Source of the DNA: Gonatopus flavifemur
Taxonomy: Eukaryota > Arthropoda > Insecta > Hymenoptera > Dryinidae
Direction of reading: 5' to 3'
NCBI GenBank assembly: GCA_018340375.1
Contig: JAFFJZ010000046.1
Location: forward strand, 1,674,001 to 1,738,000
Length of the DNA stretch: 64,000 bases
The position numbers were made by a program, and so were the translations under genes. Under the pieces are notes generated by a model that was not told where the DNA came from, did not search any database, and was given only the letters and a program-made list of their open reading frames with translations. Within the stretch, counting starts at the first letter, position 1. Each line of letters begins with the position of its first letter. Below, piece after piece: positions 35,640 to 47,598 of this stretch.

Positions 35640-38051
35640 CAGGGTCGTTCATTTGGAATGATATAGTCAAATATCTCGGAAACTAGTGGAGATGGCAGAA
35701 AATGTTCCACAGAAAAAAGTTTAGGGTTCCAAGGGGGAAGTATGATGCTGACCTTGAAAAATCCCTCAGAGGTGATTTGAAAGGTCATTTAGGGGTCAAG
35801 ATGGTTTTTTTAAACGGGACTCCCGTTTTTCTATCATGACATGGGGGAGCTGGTTTCGAATCCTTTACGAAACACTGGTCATGGACCCCTTTCCGCCCAT
35901 TGGGGTGCAAGGTATGGACCGTCGAAGTTATTGATGAACTACTCTCAGCGCTACCCAGGAACAACGACGTGGACGTGGTTGTTCTCTGTTCCCTCTGGAG
36001 TGCTTGATTATCGTGATTCCCCTTGCCTCTCACATGAGGGGTGCTTGATGCTGTTCCAATAATTGCTCGAAGGTACCCACCTCTGCCTGGATACATAATC
36101 CCGGTATGTTGGCACAAACAGTGCGCATGCGATCGATCATGTCCTTCCTCATTTACAAAAGAACTTCCAAATGTTTTTGGTGAATCTACGAAGAAATTCT
36201 TCACAGTGTAACTCTGTTTGGTGGATTCTCTGGAAGCTCGGAGGATTTGTGTATCCGTTCGAATGTGCATCCTAATCGAAGTTATGTGGTATGGTCAATA
36301 CCTTCAATGTTTCCAGCAATCTTTCAACAATTCTTGAGAGTCAATACTCGTTTATAACCCTCATTGAATCAAATGGAATAATTTATTCGATTTGAAACGC
36401 AATAATCGTAATAAATCGTACACATTACTGCCGACCATAATAAGCAGAGACTCAGTGTTCCCGTTTGTTTATGTTTATGTTTTGTTTCCCAATGAAATTA
36501 ACTTCGATCTGCATTGAAATCAGTCCCGATCTTCGGAGAGGAGCGATGAACAAGAATACATAAACAAACAGAAACATCGAATTTTTGTTTATTATGGTTG
36601 GTTACGTGGATATGATGCTTGTACTTGGCTCATGTCACAATAATTACAACGGAGCCGCAAGAGTTTACCGGGATTGGTATCCTGATCGCCGCATCGCACA
36701 CCCCACGACCATCCGTCGACTAGAATTGAGGGCTCGACAAGGAGTATTGCAGCGAGATCTAAGACATCACCGGTACGATGAGAATGATATCCGTGCACTC
36801 ACCATATTGGGACTTATCCATTCGGACCCTCATGTTAGTAGCAAATTGTTGGCACGAATAACCGGTATACCCTGGACTACTATTTTGAGAATCTTGAAGC
36901 ATGTCAAATACCGACCATACCACATTACGTTAACTCAAGCTCTCACTCCAAACGACATGAGACTTCGAATCAGATTCTGCAACTGGGCACGAGCAAGGCT
37001 GGTTGACGATCCTCAATCCTCCGACTGTGTAATGTTCTCCGTCGAGGCATCTTTTCAGAGCACTGGGCATTTGAATAGACACAACTCTCATTACTGGTCG
37101 GATGTTAATTCGCATTGGTATCGAGCAATCGACAACCAACATCGTTGGAGCGTGAATGTGTGGTGCGGGATCGTCACTGGCTATTTAGTCGGTCCACATT
37201 TTTTCAACGGCACTTCGAACGGCCCCATGTTTCTGGAATTTCTGGCGGATCATTCACCAGGCTTGCTTGAGGATCCGTATCCACAAACAAGGCAGAGTAT
37301 GTGGGTCAAACTGGATGGAGCGCCACCCCATTACGCATTGATCGTGAGAGAATATCTTGATCATCATTTCCCGGGAAGGTGGATTGGACGAGGTGGCCCA
37401 GTCGCGTGACCTCCACGCTCACCCGACTTGACATCTCCTGACTTCTTCTTGTGGGTATTTCTGGGAGACGAAGGATTAAAAGCCCGACTAACAATGAGGG
37501 AGGACATGATCGATCGCATCCGCACTGTTTGTGCCAACATACCGCGATCAGTGTTCCTGAAGACGGTTACAAATTTCCCGTCGGAGACTGGGATTATGTC
37601 TCCAGGCAGATAGGGGCACCTTCAAGCAAATACTGTAACAGCATCAAGCACCCCTCATGTGAGAGGCAAGGGGACTCACAATGATCAAGCACCCCGGAGG
37701 GAACAGAGAACTATCACGTCCACGTCGTTGTTCCTGGGTAGCGCTGAGAGTGGTTCATCAATAACTTCAACGGTCCATACCTTGCACTGCAATGGGCGGA
37801 AAGAGATCCATGGCCAGTGTTTCGTGAAGAGTTTGGAAACAGCTCCCCCATGCCATGATAGAAAAATGGGGGTCCCGTTCAAGAAAACCACCTTGACCCC
37901 TGAATGACCCTCAAAATGACCTTTGAGGGATTTTCCAAGGTCAGCATCATACGTCTCCCTTGGAACCCTGAATTTCTCATCCGGAACATTTTCTTCCATC
38001 TCCACTAGTTTCCGAGATATTCGACTATATCATTCCAAATGGAACACCCTG
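35640..38051. mobile_element. Tc1-like element with about 550-bp inverted ends (2.4 kb)
   Basis: The left end CAGGGTCGTTCATTTGGAAT is mirrored by the right end ATTCCAAATGGAACACCCTG, both next to TA. Pairing extends over roughly 35640-36170 and 37490-38051. It contains a single, mutated transposase gene. The right arm overlaps the 3' end of the gene, so the inverted arm also carries an inverted copy of the last part of the coding region. Confidence 0.85.
36594..37613 (+). pseudogene. Tc1-like transposase, nonsense codon and lost catalytic Asp
   Basis: The frame opens at an ATG at 36594 with MLVLGSCHNNYNGAARVYRD and YPDRRIAHPTTIRRLELRAR (a PSQ/HTH-like N-terminus). A second HTH (SKLLARITGIPWTTILRILK) and the DDE domain follow. 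The first catalytic position reads VMFSVEASF where relatives have FSDE, so Asp is replaced by Val. The second Asp is present in WVKLDGAPPHY. A TGA at 37407-37409 stands where a Trp codon is expected, then the frame continues with PPRSPDLTSPDFFLW (third Asp) to a TAG at 37611-37613. It is therefore inactive on two counts. Bases after about 37490 also form the right inverted arm. Confidence 0.85.
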
Positions 38052-38875
38052 TACATTTGAAATAATAGACGTACAACAAACTACCTTACCAGGTTGCTGT
38101 TGTTGTTCAAAAGAGGAGATTATTTGAAGTTATTCAACGAACCATGAAGATCCTTGCGAGTCGAGTGTTGGCTTATGGTTGGAAAAACATCGGCTACTGA
38201 CCAAACACCATCGAACGTTAACTACGTGGAGGATATCCGCGTACTTCACTCGTTCCTCTGTTCTCTCCATTCTCTCCCTATTTCTCCGTCTATTTTTTGA
38301 AGGTTGGGCCACGATCGACTCACCGTTGGCAATTGACTGGTCGATTATTGACGTTGTCCATATGACAATCAATCACATACAGTGCCATGGTCGTTCTTTT
38401 TTTATCTCTTTCTGCCATACATTCAACGTTGGCTCAAGGTTGGCTCAACGTCGGCACTTCGACCACGCTCAATAATCACTAGTTTCAGTCTAGTTGACTA
38501 TGGAATGAAAAATGCAAGCCCAAAGGGAGCGATAATGTACAAAACAATAAAAATCTAATGGTTGACACAAGATTGGCCCATGATCGGCAACCAACCGTCG
38601 ACCAACCTATATCGAACTCACCTTGATCAACAATTATCCATTCGTCTCTCAATGAAAACCTCCACGTCTTTAACAAGTTCGTACTTGACGAATAAGAGAA
38701 AAATGAAATGAATACTTGTATAATAATTATTCATTTACTCGAGATAAACCATCAGTTCACAGCTCGTGAGGAATTATCAGAATAGTTCAACCCATAAAGT
38801 TAATGTTAGCAAATAATCATGAGTGTGAAAAAAGGAAGAAAAGAATACATAAATATATATATATTTATATATATA
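38052..38875. other. spacer with repeated GTTGGCTCAA-type words
   Basis: About 820 bases separate two TA elements. Short words such as GTTGGCTCAAGGTTGGCTC and inverted GACCAACC/GGTTGGCC motifs recur between 38160 and 38640 and may be an old foldback. No gene recognised. Confidence 0.4.
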
Positions 38876-41800
38876 CAGGATGTTCCAAATAAGAATATAA
38901 ACGTGAATAACTTCGAAAGGAGTAGTGGAAGCCAGAAATGTTTCGCGTGAAAGTTGTCAGGTCCAGAGGGGGGCTGTTTATGGTGACATCATTTTTGACC
39001 TTGAAGTGAGTTTTGGAGGTCATTCACCAGGTGATAACACTTCTGCTGATGGGAACCACTAGTTTTGGTTACGAAGTCGTTTTCTACGTGAAAAAACATA
39101 AAGTTTTATGTAACGCACTTTTTTGTAAGAATCGTATTCTCAAAGATGTTGCAGTGACCAGCTAGTGAACTTGTGTTCCGGATGAGACCGAGGCTGCTCT
39201 CGGTATCGACCCCGAGATCAAGACGAGATCGAAACTGATACGAGACGACCTGAGCCATTATTTCCCGAAACCGAGACGATATCTGTCAAGCCGAGAGTCT
39301 CGACGATACTTTGTTTCTCGAATGTATTGCCGGCACCAAGAATCTCGATTTGAGACCAAGAATCTGGACTCGAGACCGAGACGATACTGGTTTTCTCGAG
39401 ACTGAATCAAGACGGAGATCGAGACCCCGTCAGTCTCAGCGAGACGATACCAAAACCCTCCCAGCGGCACTTGAAAGAATGTCTTAGGTATACGCAAATA
39501 GTTATGTCGATTCTTTTTCATGCGGAATATTGTGATTTTTTCCATCAAGTTTTCATCGATATTTAATACAAACCGAAAAGAATTGATTCTGTCCGAGAAT
39601 CGGCATCACTATCCACAGTACTACATCAAAGATGGGAGATTTCCGAATTTTCGGTTCATTGAACACAACATAAGAATATTTTCATAATCTGAAATTGAAG
39701 CAAACCTTATAACTTCATCGAGCACTTCCTAAATGTTCGAAACGTGCACCTTGTTGCTGCAAACATAACTGAATCCTCCGTTTGAAATTATTCACTGATT
39801 CTAGCAACATGTTTCGTCGAATATCCAAGGAAGCGTCCCGGATACGTTGCATGAGGTCTTCTCTCGTAGTTGGTGCTCCTTCATAAACCCTGTTTTTCAA
39901 GAATCCCCATAAGAAAAAATCTAACGACGTCAAGTCCGGAGACCTGAGAGGCCACGCGTGGAATGTACTACCTCTCTCAATCCAACGATTTGAATATTGC
40001 TCCTCCAAAAATTCTCGTACAACGCGGCTATAGTGAGGAGGAGCACCATCTTGTTGAAATATCATCCTCCTCCTCCTGTGTAAGTCCACTCCATCGATCA
40101 TCAGGGGCAATTCATTTTTCAATAAATTGAGGTAACTCACCTGATTGACATTCCCTTCAAAGAAATAGGGCCCAATCAAATAAGCGTTGATCATCCCACA
40201 CCAGACAGTGACGCTCCAACGATGCTGATGATTGATCTGCCGGTGGCAATGCGGATTTTCTTCAGCCCAATAATGGCAATTGTGCCGATTAAGTTGGCCG
40301 GTATTGTGAAACGTGGATCCGTCACTGAACATCACGTCATTAAAATCATCGGGATCACGTTCAACTGTGTCTTGAGCCCACCTGCAGAGATGCATCCTTC
40401 GTTCGGAATCATTAGCTCCCAATTCATGGCATAAGTAAATGTGATATGGATGGAAATGTCGAAGTTTCAATATCCGGTCCACCGTGGATCGTGAAATCCC
40501 AGTCGAACGTTCAATTTTGCGAGTGCTGTAGTGTGGATCCAAGGCTATGGCAGCCAAAATTGTAGCAATTCTCGGATCATCATCATTCCGGTTGTTTCGA
40601 TTTCTCTCGTGTCTTATCTCACGTATTCTCGCAGCTGCCTTTATGTTTTCGATTGCGATGTGGTTGGGATGAACTCGCGCAGGACATCTCTCAGCATATA
40701 AAACACTTGCCCGTGAATAATTACGTTCTGATTCACCCAAAATCGGTAAGATATCAACGACCTCGGTGGGGGTGTAATTTCTTGGCAACGTAATAGACAA
40801 GATGTTCTGAAAACTTGGATCGTCAACGGAATCGAGACGCATTCGCACATTATCTTCGAGTCCTCGAAGTCAAACTCGTGGATCTCCGGATTCTTATTTT
40901 ACCGCGCAAAAACTGATATAATGAACAAAGCACCGTATAATAAACAAAGAAATTCCGTTTGTTGTCATTCGTTTGTTGATTAAGTTTACGTGTCCGAGTT
41001 TCACTTTGAGACAAGTCTCTGTTATGTTTACAGTCGAAGTTCCTCATTGATTATTTCAAACGAATTCTGTTTTCATTTGTTATGGATTCATGTGCTTCTA
41101 ACCAATGCTAAATAAGAATGATTTCCTCGTTGATTTTGATTTGGTTATTTTGCCAGTTTTTGCCTCATTGAATGAAGATTCGCAGGATCCTGAGTTTGAC
41201 TTCGAGGACTGGAGGAATGCATGCGTCTCGATTATGATGAATAACGATATTCTGTATGAAAGAGAATCGACATCACTATTTGCGTATACCTAAGACATTC
41301 TTTCAAGTTTCGCTGGGAGGGTTTTGGTATCGTCTCGTCTCGCTGAGACTGACCGGGTCTCGATCTTCGTCTTGATCCGATCCCGAAAAAACCAGTATCG
41401 TCTCGGTCTCGAGTCCAGATTCTTGGTCTCAAGCCGAGATTCTTGGTGCCGGCAATACATTCGAGAAACTAAGTATCGTCGGGACTCTCGGGTTGACAGA
41501 TATCGTCTCGATTTCGGGAAATAATGGCTCGGGTCATCTCGTGTCAGTCTCGATCTCATCACGATCTCGGGGTCGATACCAAGAGCAGCCTCGGTCTCAT
41601 CCGGAACACAAGTCCACTAGCTGGTCACTGCAATATCTCTGAAAATACGATTCTTACAAAAAAGTGCGTTACATAAAACTTTATGTTTTTCCACGTAGAA
41701 AACGACTTCATAACCAAAACTAGTGGTTCCCATCAGAAAAAGTGTTATCACCTGGTGAATGACCTCCAAAACTCACTCCAAGGTCAAACATGATGTCAAT

Positions 41801-41906
41801 ATAAGCAGCCCCCCTCTGAACCTGACAACTTCCAGCTGAAACATTTTCGGCTCACGCTACTCCTTTCGAAGATGTTCACGTTTATATTCTTATTTAGGAC
41901 ACCCTG
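38876..41906. mobile_element. complete-looking Tc1-like element with about 660-bp inverted ends (3.0 kb)
   Basis: The ends CAGGATGTTCCAAATAAGAA and TTCTTATTTAGGACACCCTG are inverted and lie between TA dinucleotides. Pairing extends over about 38876-39545 and 41240-41906. Both arms contain a purine-rich track of GAGACC/GAGACGAT words (39180-39440 and its mirror at 41320-41600), like an internal subrepeat. The element carries one intact transposase on the minus strand. Confidence 0.88.
39715..40842 (-). CDS. Tc1-like (IS630-Tc1-mariner) transposase, intact 375 aa
   Basis: It should bind the inverted ends and cut and paste the element at TA dinucleotides in the nucleus. The start is the ATG at 40842; an in-frame GTG two codons earlier is less likely. 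The N-terminal part has SRASVLYAERCPARVHPNH, then an HTH (STRKIERSTGISRSTVDRIL). The catalytic domain has VMFSDGSTFHNTGQLNRHN (first Asp), RWSVTVWCGM, MIFQQDGAPPHYSRVVREF (second Asp) and RSPDLTSLDFFLWGFL (third Asp, 42 residues after the second by my count). No stop or frameshift was seen, unlike the related gene at 36594-37613. It sits centrally between the long inverted ends. Activity is plausible but untested. Confidence 0.88.
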   Translation of the reverse strand: MRLDSVDDPSFQNILSITLPRNYTPTEVVDILPILGESERNYSRASVLYAERCPARVHPNHIAIENIKAAARIREIRHERNRNNRNDDDPRIATILAAIALDPHYSTRKIERSTGISRSTVDRILKLRHFHPYHIYLCHELGANDSERRMHLCRWAQDTVERDPDDFNDVMFSDGSTFHNTGQLNRHNCHYWAEENPHCHRQINHQHRWSVTVWCGMINAYLIGPYFFEGNVNQVSYLNLLKNELPLMIDGVDLHRRRRMIFQQDGAPPHYSRVVREFLEEQYSNRWIERGSTFHAWPLRSPDLTSLDFFLWGFLKNRVYEGAPTTREDLMQRIRDASLDIRRNMLLESVNNFKRRIQLCLQQQGARFEHLGSAR

Positions 41907-41914
41907 TATACATA

Positions 41915-42870
41915 CAGGGTGTCCCATTTCGATCTTCAAACGCAAATATCTCAAAAACATGCATCTCAAACCGAAAGTACTCCATACCAAAGTTGTTATA
42001 CAAAGAGGGAGCCACAAAACTACTATATCAGTTTCATCATAAATGGCGTTATGATCGATTAAAATGGGGTCAACATCATTTTTTCCAACGGGAAAGATTT
42101 TCCCTAAATTCTTGAAGTTCAAACAGTGGGAAATGAGGTTGATGAAATAGTTTTACTGCATTAGAAGAGTTACATTAAATTGAAGTCATTTACAATGTTT
42201 TGGACATGACATTTGTTGTGTTTTGTGTTTGATTTCTTCTCTGGAATTATTATTGTTTTGATTTGTTTGTTGAGCGTTGCTTCACACATTATGCAGTAGA
42301 ACTTTTTCATCAACCTCATTTTCCACCGTTTCCATCTTCAAGAATTGGAGGAAGGAAAAATGTTTCAAACAAACATTCCTCATTTTTCCGCGTAGAATCA
42401 TGATATGCGATGAAAAGTAGGAGTTTCCATTTGAAAAATTGAAGTTGACCTCGTTTTCACGGACCACAGTGCCATCTACTATGGAACTGACATCGCCATT
42501 GTGTCGTCCCCTCTCCTAACAACAACATTCGAATGTGATATTCCGGCTCTTGGTTGCATTCCTGAAGATATCCGCATATTGTTTCATAGACTTTATTTTG
42601 GATCGATTGTGGCGCCACCTTCAAAAATTTAGAAAAACGTTTCGAGTAAAATTCACTCAATTTCTTGCGTAGAATCAAAATATGCAATAAAAAGTGGGGG
42701 TTCCCTTTTTCAAAACGATGATGTTGACCCCATTTCAATCGATCATAACGCCATCTATGATGGAACTGATATCATAGTTTTGTGGCCCCCTCTCCGTATA
42801 TGGAGTACTTTGGGCTTAAGATGCATGTTTTTGAGATATTTGCATTTGAAGATTGAAATAGGACACCCTG
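41915..42870. mobile_element. non-autonomous foldback, CAGGGTG ends (0.96 kb)
   Basis: CAGGGTGTCCCATTTCGATC is mirrored by GATTGAAATAGGACACCCTG, with TA on each side. Further pairing includes AAATGGGGTCAACATCATTTT at 42062 and its mirror near 42725, each cut here to 20 bases or fewer in the match. An inner inverted pair joins about 42095-42170 to 42285-42345. No transposase. Confidence 0.82.
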
Positions 42871-42876
42871 TATATA

Positions 42877-44046
42877 CAGGGTGTCCCATTCTGAATAGCC
42901 AGAGCTCATATCTCCTAAAATAATGAAGCTGGGAGGAAATTGCAGGGTTCTGAGAGGGACATTCGGTGGTAACCTTGACTTCGACCCCAGACTCCATCTT
43001 CGAGGTCATTTTAAGGTCAACTTGGGTTCTTCAAATGAGACCTCATATCTTTAACTACATCCTTGGAATGTGCGTTGGAAACCAGAAAACTTCCGTCTGA
43101 ACTAGTTTCCTGTAGTCTGCGAAGGTGGCGATCCAATCGATAAAGAAAGAAAGGAGATTCAAGAAAAACTCTTACCGCTTTCTATGCGAAACGACACTCA
43201 CCTCTCCAGTTATTCCTACCCAACAGGGCCGAATTGAGGGTCGATGGGACCATTGGCCCCCACCTGCCTCAATTCGGCCATGGTTCCCAATCTTCGGGGA
43301 ACTGCCGTCGGCTTCAGCGTTACCTAATGTGCACCACGAGGAGGTTGCGCAATCGGACTTCGCACATCCCTGTGGCCCCGGACAGGGCCGATTCATTCGA
43401 CTGGAGAGGTATGTGTCTTTGAGTTTTGGGAATAGTCGGGTTCCGTAATTGCGTGAGATTTCCCTAATCCAATCATACCGTGAATTCACCCGTACAACAT
43501 TGGACATTTCTACGTTGCATCTATATTACCTCCACGTGGGATCTCCGTTCATCCACGTTCTATCCACGTCCACCGTTGATCGACGTGGAGCCCACGGAGA
43601 TGCGACGTAGAAATCGGTGAATGTGCTGTCAGGGACCAAATGCTCGAATACGTTACCTTCTCCCGCGATACATACATGACCTTGTTGAGGGGAAAGAACT
43701 GACGAGGTAAGTGTCGTTCCGCACAGGAAGCAACAAGAGTGTTTCTTGAATCTCTTTTCTTCCTTCATCGATTGGAGCGCCATCTTCGCGAATTTCAGGA
43801 AACTAGTTCAGACGAAAGTTTCTTGGTTCTCAACGCACGTTCTAAGGATGTAGTCAAGAATAGGAGGTCTCATTTGAAGAACCCAAGTTGACCTCAAAAT
43901 GACCTCAAAGATGGAGTCTGAGGTCGAAGTCAAGGTTACCACCGAATGTCCCCCTCAGAACTCTGCAACTTCCGCCCGAAACTTTTTCTTCCAGCCTCAT
44001 TACTCTGGGAGATATAAGCCCTGGCTATTTGAAATGGGGCACCCTG
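42877..44046. mobile_element. non-autonomous foldback, CAGGGTG ends (1.17 kb)
   Basis: CAGGGTGTCCCATTCTGAAT is mirrored by ATTTGAAATGGGGCACCCTG. The arms pair for roughly 300 bases (for example TGACTTCGACCCCAGACTCC at 42979 against its mirror near 43915). The interior (43200-43450) holds a GC-richer segment with the roughly 95-base module also seen near copies B and D. No transposase gene. Confidence 0.82.
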
Positions 44047-45533
44047 TATTCATATAAGGAATGGAAGAATAGATGCTGGAAATTCATAAAAAAGGTAACA
44101 CAAATGTAACATTCACATAACACATGCAATGGATAAATTCAAGTAACAAATTTTAATACATGGATTATAACTCACATGAGGAAGAAACATTCAAATATAA
44201 ATTGCCCTAATAAATTCATTCTAATATCATGAATGATGACAGTTTGATTAATAAAAAAGATTCTTTTGAGGGGAAAAACGCGAAAACAGGCTAATTCGAT
44301 CTATGATCAACTACGGAAATTTTCTGCAAAATCATGCATTCAAACATTTTTCCCCTCAAAATCTAGGAGGTCTAAATACTGAAAATAACCATGGTCATGA
44401 CGGAGATCGCAGTAGAAAAAAACTGCACGATGTTTTCAGAGAGGAAACATGATTTTGTGTAACAACGGTCACATTCATATGAATGCCTAGAATGTGAACC
44501 AAGTAAAGTATTTAAACGAAGTGACTTACTTTTTCGAATGCGTCAAGGGATCAATTTTCGAATGAGAAATATCCCATGGAATAGAAAAAACCACAATATC
44601 CAGTCTGGGCGATTGTCAATATGGAAAATTCAAGAATGGGACATTTTGACGCATACTTTTCCACACTGTATACATTACTGCACTTAAGAAAGATTAATAT
44701 TATTATACCTGTGTCAAGGTATGTTATGTCTTATAATAAAATAGAACTCTAAGTTCATAGATACCATTTTGGCGAAAAAGCGTACGAATTTAGGCCTGTG
44801 ACCGAAGTTATACATATGTAACCGATGTTACAAAAACGTCCTCATGTTACTGTAACTTTGTAACTACACGTGTGCATTCGTAAATCGTAAGCTGCAATCA
44901 GGAATCGCATTGAAATTTCAAAAATTCGGAAGAAGAATGAAAAATATCAGATAATGAAATTCAAATGTGGTATTGAAAAACAGCATTCAATAGAATGGAA
45001 TCATGACAAATATATTCTATAAAACTCTTATAAATAATTATATGTTCTGTAGACAACAAAACTGATACAAGTCGGATAAAAATTTCAATTTTTGTTCATC
45101 AAACTATCTATAAAATCCAGATTTGGCACAACGAATTGTTCCTTTGACACTAAATGGGGAGCTTCTATGGGACACAAAATCTCGGAGACTAAAAGCTGTT
45201 GTCGGTTCACTACAGCTGGCCAAATAAACTTTCCTTCGCCAGATCTTTTCATCAATTTTACCACGATTTTAGATCCGTTCGAATTTTCAACCAGGCCTGA
45301 AATATATCAACAATTTGTTAGTTATTATCCAAATTATCAGAAAATTTCATTTTTTCAATCGTAATGATGTCCTATATTCTTGTAATATGAATTTTGTAAG
45401 AATATAGTTCATATTGTTGGAATGTATTATCAAACATTTAATCTCACCTGGGTACCATTTATCCTTATTGATAACAGCTACCTCCGCTTATTTCTTTTGT
45501 TAATCTCTGATTTTGATTGAATATTTCTGGAGA
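44047..45533. other. AT-rich non-coding DNA
   Basis: No recognisable gene or repeat. A 90-codon open frame at 45092-45364 has no familiar motif. Confidence 0.4.
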
Positions 45534-46870
45534 TCATGTGTGTTGTTTGTTGAGAATCATATTGATACATTTTGAGTCTAAAATGATCCGCTTGTTATGT
45601 CCGGTAGAAAGTGTGATTTTCCCAATGCTTGAAGCATGGTGCTCGCGAACTTCATCGAAAGAACAAGGAGAACAGCTCAAGACTCGCAGGTATATCACAT
45701 TTGGATTGGTCAGTGATAATGAGACTTGCATAATTTTCGATATACCATTCATCTCAGTCACGGTCTTGGGACGTTTGACTTCTGATATTTTTATACTGCG
45801 AGACTTGACTTCTATCAATTCGACTTTCACATTTTCAGTGGACACAGCTTTTAAAAAAGAAGATGCATCATTCATGTCGTACCCATGAAGAACTTTGGAA
45901 TCAGCTGTTTGCTCAACAACACCCCCTATTCCATCTGCAGGTCCTTTTCCATGCCCGCTTTCGGGAAAGTTCCAAGTAATATATTTCACATGGGGGAGAC
46001 ATTCACCAATCTTGGACATGGAATAGAGATTGTATCTATTTTTATATTGAGCGTATGGTCCATCGGATTGGATGTGGATTGTATCAATTTGAGGTTCAAT
46101 GATGTCTGATAATGGTGCCAAGTGGGCCCATACTCCATGAGCTCTGTGGTCAGTATTATCACTGACAGTACATGTTGATATTCGGCCCGATTTTGTATAA
46201 ATTACTCCGGTATGCAGTGATATTTGTCTTTTCGAACCTCCAAAGTGACAGCTTTGAATTTCTTCCGGCATCTTGCACATATAATTTTCGCTGGAGTCCA
46301 TGTGTAAAACACATCCATTTGACAGGAGTTTGTCTTTCAAAGTCTTTAGAACTTTATATTACATACTCTTGGAACTATGAACCTTGAATTCAGTTAGGAG
46401 AGACGAGCATTTTTCTACAGGCTCATTTTCAGTGCAGGCCTTATATTTTTTCTCTACTACTCTTATAACTTTCGCATCAATAATTTTTCTAACAGACTTT
46501 ATCCATTCATGATGATGTGTCAATTGATCCCCTTGCACTTCATTGATATTCATATTTATGAAGGAGTTGTTCTTACAACGTTGACAGGAATTGAGCATGC
46601 ATTGCTCATTCGTCACATTGCACACGGAACATTCCGAGAATTCGTTCAAATCTGACAATGAGTACAATGAGACAAATCTGATTGTGGATAATCGACAATC
46701 TTTTCCTTCTTAATCTGGGTGAACAAGGAACTCATGTTGCTGCAAATCGTGCAAGCACACGTTTCCCTATCTTTCATTGACGGGAACACGACCCAGAAGG
46801 TTCTTACAAGTAACACTACCTGAGTGTCAGTCAGCGATTTCGCTGTAACTTGGCATAAGCATAGATGATC
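45534..46870 (-). pseudogene. DDE-like transposon protein, divergent copy E
   Basis: The minus strand encodes, in order, TFWVVFPSMKDRETCACTIC (about 46810-46750), CSVCNVTNEQCMLNSCQRC, HMDSSENYMCKMPEEIQSCH, IQSDGPYAQYKNRYNLY and SGHGKGPADGIGG, ending at 45534. All three candidate core blocks (DSSEN, SDG.YAQYKN, GHGKGPADG) are kept, and they align in order with DFAED, PDGASQY and HGKGPCDG of copy A. Lesions are a one-base frame change near 46660 and a TAA at 46357-46359. It belongs to the same broad family but a different lineage from copies A-D. Confidence 0.7.
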
Positions 46871-46974
46871 GCAAAATTTTTGACCCGTGTTTTTGCAAAT
46901 TTCGGCCCATGAAGCGTTTTAAGGGTAGAAACCCCCCTCCCTAAATCGATATTCCTATGATATTGTGAAATGTT

Positions 46975-47290
46975 AGTTCTGTGATTCATAACTCATCGGA
47001 TTCGCTTCCAGGTGGTGATTGGAGGGATTTTCAGCGGCGCTGATTACGGAATCTGAGAATTGGAATATCAAATCCAAAATGGCGGATCCAACATGGCGGA
47101 CGGTGAAGCGAAACTTCGCGGAATTCGTGTACAGCTGGCTGTCCAGAGGTTTTCGGGACTGCTGATTACGAATCCGATATTCATGGGTTGAAATTCGAGA
47201 TGGTAGATCCAATATGGCAGACGATGGAGCGAAAAAACACAAATTACATCTGGGTTTTGCTTTTCGAAGTTTCTTTGAGAAAGCTGATGA
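46975..47290. repeat. ATGGCGGATCCAACATGGCGG-type repeat, third locus
   Basis: Two degenerate units occur (about 47085 and 47200). They share the core and the GCTGATTACGAATC.GA block with the arrays at 5441-6110 and 28455-29130, but here they lie upstream of copy E rather than downstream. Confidence 0.6.
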
Positions 47291-47598
47291 CGGATCAAGA
47301 CAATACCAATGCCGATTCTGTATTTGTCGTTTCAAACTCTGTATGACTGTTCAACTACCAATAAAACGTCCAAATGCGATTCCCACATGGTTCTCGCTCT
47401 ATGTCGAATCCAGGAATAACCAACGTGGAGGTGGCGAGATACTATTCCCTTTGGTTTGCTTGTTCTCTTTATATTTTTATGTTTGTTGTTTTTTTCAGGA
47501 TTTTTATGTTTTGTGTTTTCGTTTGAGATTTTTTTGTAATTTTTTGTTTCATCCAGTCGTTCTGTCGTTCATTTGATCTCCACTAGGTGATAATCCAT

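Noticed and set aside
35785..36270. 161-codon minus-strand frame
   Set aside because: It is the left inverted arm of the 35640-38051 element mirroring sequence at 37480-38000. It carries no separate gene.
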